NCBI GenBank assembly: GCA_017443345.1
Contig: JAFSNR010000029.1
Coordinates: 1 to 64,000 of the forward strand
Length of the DNA stretch: 64,000 nt
Origin: Prevotella sp.
GTDB lineage: Bacteria > Bacteroidota > Bacteroidia > Bacteroidales > Bacteroidaceae
Direction: 5' to 3'
Positions 36,402 through 43,664 of this stretch are shown here, piece by piece; the first letter of the stretch is position 1, and every line of letters begins with the position of its first letter. Under the pieces are notes generated by a model that was given only the letters and a program-made list of their open reading frames with translations, had not been told where the DNA came from and did not search any database. Both the position numbers and the translations under genes were made by a program.

Positions 36402-36904
36402 GCCTACATGCCTACATAAATACTATGGATTTTACTTATAACAAGCGGCTTATATCAATATTATACCTACATAGAGCCTACATAAAGCCTACATGATACC
36501 TACATGTTTTTTACGCAATTAGTGGCTTTTAGGGGCTGATAGGGGAGGTCGCAAGTTGAGAAAAGTAGGATTGAAAGGCTTGAAGTGGGATTTAGTTATT
36601 GAATTCTCTAGAGAATTGAAGAGCTTACTAGGGGGTTAGCAATTGCCAGAAGGCTTCTTATCGTTGATTTCTCTAGAGAATTGAATAACGAGAGTTAATA
36701 TAAAAAGGTGCAAGATGGAAGTTTCGATTCTTTGAGATAGGCTATCAGGGGTTATCATGTAGGGAATTTTGCTAAAAAAGGGTCGAATTAGGTCGAAATC
36801 ATGTAGGCTTTATGTAGGCATAGTGTAGGCTTTATGTAGGTTAAGGATTAAAATATTTATAGTAAATATAGCCATTTCGAGCATTTTTATGTAGGCATGT
36901 AGGC
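36402..36904. repeat. Mirror-symmetrical array of 8-bp iteron-like repeats (GCCTACAT / ATGTAGGC)
   Basis: Left arm: six GCCTACAT-type units starting at 36402, 36410, 36465, 36476, 36487 and 36498. Right arm: six ATGTAGGC-type units starting at 36801, 36812, 36823, 36834, 36889 and 36897. The spacings are 8, 55, 11, 11, 11 on the left and 11, 11, 11, 55, 8 on the right, an exact mirror. The sequences between the units in the two arms are not the same. One further unit (ATGTAGGG) lies at 36757. The array ends 65 bases before the VirE-like gene start. It looks like protein-binding iterons of an origin or a complex operator. Confidence 0.85.
36602..36682. other. Two copies of a TTCTCTAGAGAA palindrome near the centre of the array
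   Basis: AATTCTCTAGAGAATT (36602-36617) is a perfect 16-bp palindrome. A second copy (core TTCTCTAGAGAA, 36669-36680) follows 65 bases later and is also followed by TTGAA. The midpoint between them lies within about 11 bases of the centre of the mirror array (36653). Confidence 0.75.
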
Positions 36905-36924
36905 AGTATATGAAATAATTTTTG

Positions 36925-36932
36925 TAATTTTG
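36925..36932 (+). promoter_or_regulatory. -7 promoter box for the VirE-like gene
   Basis: TAATTTTG matches TAnnTTTG, 37 bases before ATG 36969. It makes the frame extension to 36930 impossible. Confidence 0.6.
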
Positions 36933-36968
36933 CAAAATCAAACGTGCAACAATCAAAAAAATAACGAT

Positions 36969-39083
36969 ATGAATATCACATTACTCAAAAAATCTGGATC
37001 AAAAGAGGTTATTAACCGTGTAGAACTAGCTAAGATGGCAGCTGCGATCAAGGACGGGATGATCAAGAGGACTGTTACGCATACCCGCGAGGTATATCAT
37101 CTGATGAATCCGCATCGACTGGACGATGGTCAGATCTCTACACAATGGGAAGGGGGTATCAAACTTCCAAGGATCTGCTTTGCGGCTGACTACAGGAATC
37201 ACAAGGGGCTGTGGCAGATGATGGCGTATAACGGGCTGACAGTGCTCGAGGTGAACGATCTGCCCAGTTATGAGAAGGCGGTGGAAATCAGGGAGTTGGC
37301 CAAGAAACTACCTGAGACGATGCTCTGCTTCCTTGGAGGCTCGGGCAAAAGTGTGAAGATTGTGTGTCGTGGTGAATTGTACAAGGGCGGTTTGCCCATT
37401 GAGCAAAAGGACATCCAGCAGTTCCACCTTAATCTATATAACACGGCGCGAAGGGCCTATCAGAACCAGTTTGGCTTCGACATCAAGTTCCTGGAGCCTC
37501 GATTAGACCGTATAGTGTATATGAGTGCTGATCCTGAGATGGGCTACAACCCAGAGGCTCGTCCTTTCTATGCCGATACTGACAGCCACGAACAGCCTCA
37601 GCCAGTAGTGATCAGCCGCGAGGAGGATCATCTGATGCCTGGACGAACGGTTACCAGGACTTATCATCTGAACTGGACCTTCATCGTGGAGACGGTGATG
37701 GGCCACTATTTCGACCTGCCTGACGAGGACAAGGAGGCGACGCTGCTGATGCAGATTGCCTCGATGTGCCTGGATCAGGGCATTCCCAAGGCGCATGCCC
37801 AAGGACTGACGATGCTCCACCCTGTGCTAAATCGCGACCGCCTGCTGGTAGAGAAGATCTTCCAGACGGTCTATAGCGTGGCTGAGCAGGCGGACTATCG
37901 CGAGAAGCACAAGATAAAGCCCCTGAAGAGCGTGCCTGAGGATACCATCCAGGCGATGAAGACAGAAATCTTCCTCAATTCGAACTTCGATATGCGCAAG
38001 AACCTGTTGACGGGTGTGGCTGAGTATCGCGAGAAGTTCAGCGACGACCAGCGATTCAAGCCGCTGACTGAGGAGGTTCGCAACGATATGACGCTGAGGG
38101 CCACCGAGTTAGGTCTGAAAGCATGGGATCGGAACGTGAACCGCTTTATCGACTCGACGCGCATTGAGCAGTACGACCCCATCAATACCTGGCTCGACAA
38201 GTTGCCCAAATGGGATGGACATGATTATATCGCAGATCTCGCAGCCCGTGTACCTACCTCCCAGCCCCATTGGCAGAAGTACTTGAAATTCTGGCTGATT
38301 GGTATGGTGGCTCAATGGCGCGAGAGCGATAAGCAATTGACTGGCAATGCGTTAACACCGCTATTGATTGGTCGTCAAGGTTGTGGCAAGACGCGATTCT
38401 GTAAGATTATCCTGCCTCCGGAACTGCGCGATTACTACAACGACAAGCTGAACTTCAAGAACGAGTTCGACCTGAATATCGCACTCACGAGCTTTGCGCT
38501 GATCAATATCGACGAGTTTGACAAGACCACGAACTCTCAGCAGATTGTGCTGAAATACCTGTTGTCGTCGAGCGATGTGAAATTCCGTCCGCCATACGGC
38601 AAGACCATCAAGTTCTATCGTCGCTATACCTCTTTTATCGGTACCACGAACCAGATGAAGCCACTCGTGGATCCAACGGGAAGCCGCCGATTCGTCTGCG
38701 TTGGTGTGAATGGGAACATCGACTTCGAGGATAACCTCTACCACCATCAGCTCTTCGCCCAAGCCCTGCACCTGTTCAATGCAGGCGAACGATTCTGGCT
38801 GAACGATGATGAGATCCAGACGCTCATCCAGGAGAACGAGCCTTTCCAGAAGCTGAACGATCTGGTGGAGATGATTGGCGAGAGCTTCCGCAGACCCAAG
38901 GAAACAGAGCAGGCCAAGTGGTGGAGTCTGGGCGACATCAGTCAGTTGCTCGCTGCCCGCTATCAGAGCTTCGACCCCGAGACGCCCTTCCAGAAGATCG
39001 GTAATGCCCTGAACGACGTGCAGTTCAACTTCAAGAGCAAGCGCAAGACCAACCACATGGAATACTGGCTGATAGAAAAATAG
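36969..39083 (+). CDS. BT4734-like / VirE-type primase-helicase protein
   Basis: 704 residues from ATG 36969. The N-terminal half (about 30-230) resembles the BT4734-like domain, related to primase-polymerase folds (RICFAADYRNHKGLWQMMAY, TMLCFLGGSGKSVKIV, HLNLYNTARRAYQNQFG). A middle helical part follows. The C-terminal VirE/D5-like P-loop ATPase has Walker A IGRQGCGKTRF near 467, Walker B ALINIDEFDK near 513, and the sensor region TSFIGTTNQMKPLVDPTGSR with an Arg-rich end. The architecture suggests replication initiation of a mobile or formerly mobile element. No integrase or relaxase is in the window. The mirror iteron array lies directly upstream. Confidence 0.8.
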   Translation: MNITLLKKSGSKEVINRVELAKMAAAIKDGMIKRTVTHTREVYHLMNPHRLDDGQISTQWEGGIKLPRICFAADYRNHKGLWQMMAYNGLTVLEVNDLPSYEKAVEIRELAKKLPETMLCFLGGSGKSVKIVCRGELYKGGLPIEQKDIQQFHLNLYNTARRAYQNQFGFDIKFLEPRLDRIVYMSADPEMGYNPEARPFYADTDSHEQPQPVVISREEDHLMPGRTVTRTYHLNWTFIVETVMGHYFDLPDEDKEATLLMQIASMCLDQGIPKAHAQGLTMLHPVLNRDRLLVEKIFQTVYSVAEQADYREKHKIKPLKSVPEDTIQAMKTEIFLNSNFDMRKNLLTGVAEYREKFSDDQRFKPLTEEVRNDMTLRATELGLKAWDRNVNRFIDSTRIEQYDPINTWLDKLPKWDGHDYIADLAARVPTSQPHWQKYLKFWLIGMVAQWRESDKQLTGNALTPLLIGRQGCGKTRFCKIILPPELRDYYNDKLNFKNEFDLNIALTSFALINIDEFDKTTNSQQIVLKYLLSSSDVKFRPPYGKTIKFYRRYTSFIGTTNQMKPLVDPTGSRRFVCVGVNGNIDFEDNLYHHQLFAQALHLFNAGERFWLNDDEIQTLIQENEPFQKLNDLVEMIGESFRRPKETEQAKWWSLGDISQLLAARYQSFDPETPFQKIGNALNDVQFNFKSKRKTNHMEYWLIEK

Positions 39084-39108
39084 CTGGTAACGACGAGAAG
39101 AACCGACT

Positions 39109-40893
39109 CTAAGACGCTACATCGTCGCCTTGACGGAACAGGTGGGTGAAGTGTTTGGAGTAGAGTTCTGAGAGGCCTTGGCGATTGTCGATGGCCTCGC
39201 CCACGACGAGCATCGTGGTAAGGGTGAGATGATTGTCGTGGACGATCTTAGCCAGGTCTTTGAGTTTACCTCGATAAATCTTCTGATCAGGCCAGGTGAG
39301 ATGATAGCAGGCTGCGACGGGGGTATCCTCTGGATACTCCTGAAGCAGTTCTCGCTGGACATCATCAACGATAGAGGCAGAGAGGAAGATGCACATCGTG
39401 GATTGTGAGCGAGCGAGCAGATGGAGTTGTTCTTTCTCTGGCATGGGGGTTCGCCCTTCGCCACGAGTCAAGATGATGGTCTGACAACGCTCAGGAATCG
39501 TGAACTGGCTCTGCAACTCAGCAGCAGCAGCGAGGAAAGAGGAGATGCCTGGGGTGATGTGATAGTCCATCCCGTTCTGATCGAAGAAGGCCATCTGCTC
39601 CTGAATGGCACCAAAGATACAAGGATCGCCCGTATGCAGGCGAACGATGTATTTTCCTTCGTCATAGAACTGCTTCATCAGTTCGCATTGTTCTTCAAGC
39701 GCCATATCAGCTGAAGAGCGCACAACGGCTCCTGGCTTATGGCATTCTGTGAGAGCCTTGGGTACCAGCGAACCAGCATAGAGGATCAAGTCTGCCCTTT
39801 CGAGCATCTTGCGACCTCGAACGCTGACCAGATCAGGATCGCCAGGACCAGCACCCACAATCTCGATATGACCCTTCTTTTCGCGAAGGTATTTGTAGTC
39901 GATGGCAAGGGCTGCTGTCCAGTTTCTGCCTTTCACCTTGGGAACAATCAGTTTGCCATTATTCGCACCAAGGATGGCTGCTGCCTCACAGACAGAAGGC
40001 GTACCCACATGTTTCTGAACGGTCTTGCTGGGATTAGGTACCTCGACCTTAGCCAGTTCCTCAGCTGTATAAAACACTAACTCCTCGCCCAAATCATCGA
40101 CAAGCATCGCACAAAACTCCTCGTCCTGCTTCACATCGATGGTGCAATAGCGCTTGTAGCAAGGCAACACGCCAATCTGACTCATCGTCTCGTCGATCTC
40201 GTCATAAATCTCCTCATAGTCATTCGGATGATGGGCGAGTCCGAAGCCCAAAGAGGCTATCATGGGCACAAAATGCAGTTCGAGCATACCACCAGGCGCA
40301 CAGAGATTATAGGGCGTCACCAAGATAACAAGTTTGAATTTTTTAGGATCTACCTCCTCGAGGCTCTTGACGACTGTCACGTGATCTGGCAATGTTTTCT
40401 CCAGATAGTCAGTACCCTCGTCGCAGATTTCCATCAACAGGGCCGTTGGCTGGCGATTGACGAAGGCGAAGATGCATTTGTTCATATCGTCATCGCTGGC
40501 GATAGCCCAGTTGAATCGCTCTGCAAACGTATCGAGTGCCCAGAGTCCGGCATTGTCACTTTGGGTGGTAATCACCTCACGGGCACCTAACAAGGCAGCT
40601 ACCTCACTAGCTAGGTTGTTGGCACCTCCGATATGTCCTGAGAGGACGGAGATGGCGTTCAGTCCCATACTGTCGACACAAACCACTGCAGGGTCTTCGT
40701 GTTTGTCGTTGATGTAAGGGGCAATGGTTCGTACACAGATGCCCATCGCACCAATGAAGATAAAGGCATCGAAACGCTTCCACTCTTTGCCAACCATCGC
40801 ACGACTGATGATTTTGGCACCTAACTCACGCTGAAGCGAAAGGGCAATCTCCTTGCCTGCCTCGCTGATCTGAATAACTGCTACTTTTTGCAT
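39109..40893 (-). CDS. cbiG-cobM: CbiG fused to precorrin-4 C11-methyltransferase (CobM/CbiF)
   Basis: 594 residues, cytoplasmic. Residues 1-335 are CbiG, which opens the delta-lactone of cobalt-precorrin-5A: FIFIGAMGICVRTIAPYIND, LSGHIGGANNLASEVAALLG, GTPSVCEAAAILGANNGKLI. Residues from about 345 are a tetrapyrrole methylase of the CobM/CbiF type: IEIVGAGPGDPDLVSVRGRK, LHTGDPCIFGAIQEQM, TPGISSFLAAAAEL, TRGEGRTPMPEKEQL. Both act at successive steps. The gene overlaps the preceding cbiET by 13 bases and is the last gene of the riboswitch operon. The VirE-like gene converges on it. Confidence 0.92.
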   Translation of the reverse strand: MQKVAVIQISEAGKEIALSLQRELGAKIISRAMVGKEWKRFDAFIFIGAMGICVRTIAPYINDKHEDPAVVCVDSMGLNAISVLSGHIGGANNLASEVAALLGAREVITTQSDNAGLWALDTFAERFNWAIASDDDMNKCIFAFVNRQPTALLMEICDEGTDYLEKTLPDHVTVVKSLEEVDPKKFKLVILVTPYNLCAPGGMLELHFVPMIASLGFGLAHHPNDYEEIYDEIDETMSQIGVLPCYKRYCTIDVKQDEEFCAMLVDDLGEELVFYTAEELAKVEVPNPSKTVQKHVGTPSVCEAAAILGANNGKLIVPKVKGRNWTAALAIDYKYLREKKGHIEIVGAGPGDPDLVSVRGRKMLERADLILYAGSLVPKALTECHKPGAVVRSSADMALEEQCELMKQFYDEGKYIVRLHTGDPCIFGAIQEQMAFFDQNGMDYHITPGISSFLAAAAELQSQFTIPERCQTIILTRGEGRTPMPEKEQLHLLARSQSTMCIFLSASIVDDVQRELLQEYPEDTPVAACYHLTWPDQKIYRGKLKDLAKIVHDNHLTLTTMLVVGEAIDNRQGLSELYSKHFTHLFRQGDDVAS

Positions 40894-42101
40894 TTGAGGA
40901 TTTCTATGGGGTGATGTTCATCTATGACTATTCTCATGGGGGGCTCTTGGATGAGGCCCAGTTCCTGACAGGCTTCGTCCCAGAGTTGATGGCTGTCTGT
41001 GAGGACTTTAGGCGCTTTCACGCTGTTCATGACGATGCAGCCATCGTCAGCAAGAACGGTCAGCACCTTTGCCATAATTTCTTTCAGTTTTCCTCCATGT
41101 CCGCCAATAAAAACGGCATCAGGGCATGGTAAGTTCTCGATATCTGTTTCGAGGAAATCGCCAATATGAATATGGATGCCTGGGGCACCAAAGTGATGGG
41201 TATTCTCCTGGATAATCGCCTCGCACTCAGGACGAATCTCGAAGGCCTCGATCTGCAAATGGGGGAACTGGAGGCGAGCCTCAATAGAGATGCTGCCTGT
41301 ACAGAAGCCGATGTCCCAGAATACCTTTTTCTTAGGTAGGTCGAGTGCCTGGAGCGTCAGCAGACGGATAGGCATCTTCGTAATCATCTTCTCGCGCCCA
41401 TCCAATAAGGTAAATTCGCTGTCTGGAATGCCAAAGAGAGCACAATCATAGTCCTTACCATCCTGCTCGAGAATGAGACAGTTGGGCATTGAAAATTCTG
41501 TCTTTGCTGCCTCTTCGAGGGTAAGGGTTGTCACCTTTTCGAGTGAGGGATTTCCCAAGTGTTCACCAACGTGCATCGTATAATTGGTAAAGCCATATTC
41601 GAGCATTCGTTGGGCGATGGCAGCAGGTGTGTGTTCCTTATCCGTCAATACACCTATCTTACCAACTCTCTCAATCAATGCCTTATCGAACTCAGGCCAA
41701 GGACGCCCCGTCAGAGATACGATGTGCATATCGTGATAAGGCATCACCAGTCGATGGGCCAGCATCTGAAGGGAATTGAAGGTCGGATAGACAACGATTT
41801 CAGCTTCAGGCATCTTGCGCTTGATCGTATTGGCGAAACCAAAGAAGAGTGGGTCGCCACTGGCGAAAACGATGATTAATTGACAATTGAGAATTGACAA
41901 TTGAGAATTATACTGTTCAAAGACGGCATCGAGGGGTACGGTGATGTCTATCCACTTAGCATCCTGAGGCAGCAATGGCACTACGATCTCATGGTGGCGC
42001 TTGCCTCCTGAGAAGACCTTCCCCTTGGAAATTATCTCCATCACTTCAGGTGGAAACCAAGGATTGGGATTGTCCGTAATTCCTATAACAATGAACTTCA
42101 T
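40881..42101 (-). CDS. cobL: Precorrin-6Y C5,15-methyltransferase (decarboxylating), CbiE-CbiT fusion (CobL)
   Basis: 406 residues from ATG 42101. The N-terminal half is CbiE: MKFIVIGITDNPNPWFPPEV, IIVFASGDPLFFGFANTI, HIVSLTGRPWPEFD, GVLTDKEHTPAAIA. The C-terminal half is the CbiT Rossmann methyltransferase: VFWDIGFCTGSISIEARLQF, FIGGHGGKLKEIM. It catalyses C5 and C15 methylation with decarboxylation. A heptad tract encodes QYNSQLSILNCQL just before IIVFASGDP. It overlaps the downstream gene by 13 bases; a second heptad tract lies in its upstream spacer. Confidence 0.92.
   Translation of the reverse strand: MKFIVIGITDNPNPWFPPEVMEIISKGKVFSGGKRHHEIVVPLLPQDAKWIDITVPLDAVFEQYNSQLSILNCQLIIVFASGDPLFFGFANTIKRKMPEAEIVVYPTFNSLQMLAHRLVMPYHDMHIVSLTGRPWPEFDKALIERVGKIGVLTDKEHTPAAIAQRMLEYGFTNYTMHVGEHLGNPSLEKVTTLTLEEAAKTEFSMPNCLILEQDGKDYDCALFGIPDSEFTLLDGREKMITKMPIRLLTLQALDLPKKKVFWDIGFCTGSISIEARLQFPHLQIEAFEIRPECEAIIQENTHHFGAPGIHIHIGDFLETDIENLPCPDAVFIGGHGGKLKEIMAKVLTVLADDGCIVMNSVKAPKVLTDSHQLWDEACQELGLIQEPPMRIVIDEHHPIEILKCKK
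41875..41909 (-). repeat. 35-bp heptad element inside the CbiE part
   Basis: Five 7-base units: attaatt gacaatt gagaatt gacaatt gagaatt. On the minus strand it encodes NSQLSILNCQLI, placed before the conserved glycine-rich loop ASGDPLFFG. Confidence 0.8.
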
Positions 42102-42104
42102 CAC

Positions 42105-42139
42105 CTTCTACTTTTCACTTCTCACTTTTCACTTCTAAA
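42105..42139. repeat. 35-bp heptad element between cobJ-cbiC and cobL
   Basis: Five 7-base units: cttctac ttttcac ttctcac ttttcac ttctaaa. It fills the whole spacer and includes the stop codon of the upstream gene and the bases where a ribosome site for cobL would lie. Confidence 0.75.
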
Positions 42140-43553
42140 GGTCTCTTCCTGGCTTGAGTTGGGCAGCATCATCGAAACAGAGGATCGCGTTGCAGAGAGT
42201 TGCAGCGAGGTTGGAGCCTCCCTTGCGTCCCTCAACGATAATCTTGGGAATATCCTTGAATGGCTTGACCATGTGCTTAGACTCGCGAACATGGACGAAA
42301 CCCACTGGAGCAGCGATGATGCCAGCAGGATGGGCCTTACCCTTACGAATCAGATCGCAGAGTTCCATCAAGGCCGTAGGTGCATTGCCAAAGGCAAAGA
42401 GGGCATCAGGATGTTCCTCAACAGCCAGACGGATACCTGCCTGAGTACGAGTGATACCCTGTTGCTCAGCCATCTCAGCGACGCGAGGGTCTGAAAGATA
42501 GCACCTGGCCTCAACATCCAGACGCTGGAGAGCTCCCTTCCGGATGCCACTCGTAACCATCGTTACATCGCTGATGATAGTCTTCAACGAACCATCTTTT
42601 ACCTTATTATAAAGTTTCTCTACAGCACCTTCGTCAGTATGAAGAATATGCTCCATCTCGAAATCGGCTGTGGTGTGGATGGCATGCAACAAGGCCCATT
42701 GATGATCGAGTGGCCAGTCTTTCCTCTTGAGTTCGCTGGCAATGGTACGGAAAGACTCAATCATGATGTTCTGTCCAATCTTATTGCCTTCAGCCGCTTC
42801 CTCTCGATAATAGCCTCGAGGGGTAATGATGTGGCCATCAGCGATGTAAGACTGAGAGTTGCCTATCAGGACAACAGTGAACATATCGATATCCTCAGGG
42901 TCGAAGGTCCCAAGGGTTGTGATCTTGATCTCCTCATCGTCGCGCCCTGCCTGACGCACATAGCCTATGGGAGTATCAGCAGAACGCACTTCAAGGAAAA
43001 GCTCCTGCAGACGATAGAGTTGCCAATAGCGTCCATGCGACTTAGGATTATAGATGGCCGTTACGAAATCACCAATAGCAGCAGCCTTGATACGACGCTC
43101 GATGACCTCCCAAGGTGTCATAAGATCACTCAGGGAGATGATACAGAGGTCGTGACCAATGGGGGCTCCCAAAAGTGAGGCCGCCTTCTGGAAAGCAGAG
43201 ATTCCTGGCAGACTGACAATTTCGCACAATGGGGACTGTCCCCGTTGTGAGATTCGTTCACGCTGCATCTCATAGATCAGAGGAGTCATGCCATAGATAC
43301 CAGCATCGCCTGAGGAGATGACCACAACGGTCTTCCCCTGTTCTGCCAGTTCGAAGGCTTGTTCAGCACGTTGGCGCTCCTTCTTCATGCCTGTATCAAC
43401 ACACTCACAGTCCTCGCGCACAAATGGCTTGATGAACTGAAAATAATACTGATAGCCCACCACCACATCAGCACTCTGTAGCGCCTCACGGACGGCGAGC
43501 GTCATATCGCTCTCGTTGCCAGGTCCCAAGCCTGCTATAATGATTTTTCCCAT
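42135..43553 (-). CDS. cobJ-cbiC: Precorrin-3B C17-methyltransferase (CobJ/CbiH) fused to precorrin-8X methylmutase (CobH/CbiC)
   Basis: 472 residues, cytoplasmic. Residues 1-245 are CobJ/CbiH: KIIIAGLGPGNESDMTLAVR, ISSGDAGIYGMTPLIYEM, PGISAFQKAASLLGAPIGHD, AIYNPKSHGRYWQL. Residues about 260-472 are CbiC: LHAIHTTADFEMEHIL, TIISDVTMVTSGIRK, RTQAGIRLAVEEHPDALFAF, GNAPTALMELCDL. The enzymes act early (ring contraction) and late (methyl migration) in the pathway. The gene is followed by the heptad spacer and cobL and lies 111 bases after the second TonB receptor gene. Confidence 0.92.
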   Translation of the reverse strand: MGKIIIAGLGPGNESDMTLAVREALQSADVVVGYQYYFQFIKPFVREDCECVDTGMKKERQRAEQAFELAEQGKTVVVISSGDAGIYGMTPLIYEMQRERISQRGQSPLCEIVSLPGISAFQKAASLLGAPIGHDLCIISLSDLMTPWEVIERRIKAAAIGDFVTAIYNPKSHGRYWQLYRLQELFLEVRSADTPIGYVRQAGRDDEEIKITTLGTFDPEDIDMFTVVLIGNSQSYIADGHIITPRGYYREEAAEGNKIGQNIMIESFRTIASELKRKDWPLDHQWALLHAIHTTADFEMEHILHTDEGAVEKLYNKVKDGSLKTIISDVTMVTSGIRKGALQRLDVEARCYLSDPRVAEMAEQQGITRTQAGIRLAVEEHPDALFAFGNAPTALMELCDLIRKGKAHPAGIIAAPVGFVHVRESKHMVKPFKDIPKIIVEGRKGGSNLAATLCNAILCFDDAAQLKPGRDL

Positions 43554-43664
43554 ATTGGTGACAAAGATACAAAAAATAAATGAAAGAAGAAAAAAAAGGA
43601 GGCATTATCTCACGACAGACCTCCTAATTCAAACCTATATAATAATACACGTATGTAAATGTGT

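Noticed and set aside
36402-36904. CRISPR array
   Set aside because: The units are 8 bp, occur in both orientations in a mirror layout, and have no 30-bp spacers or cas genes.
36930-36968. TTG start for the VirE-like gene
   Set aside because: It overlaps the TAATTTTG promoter box; ATG 36969 is the first start after transcription begins.
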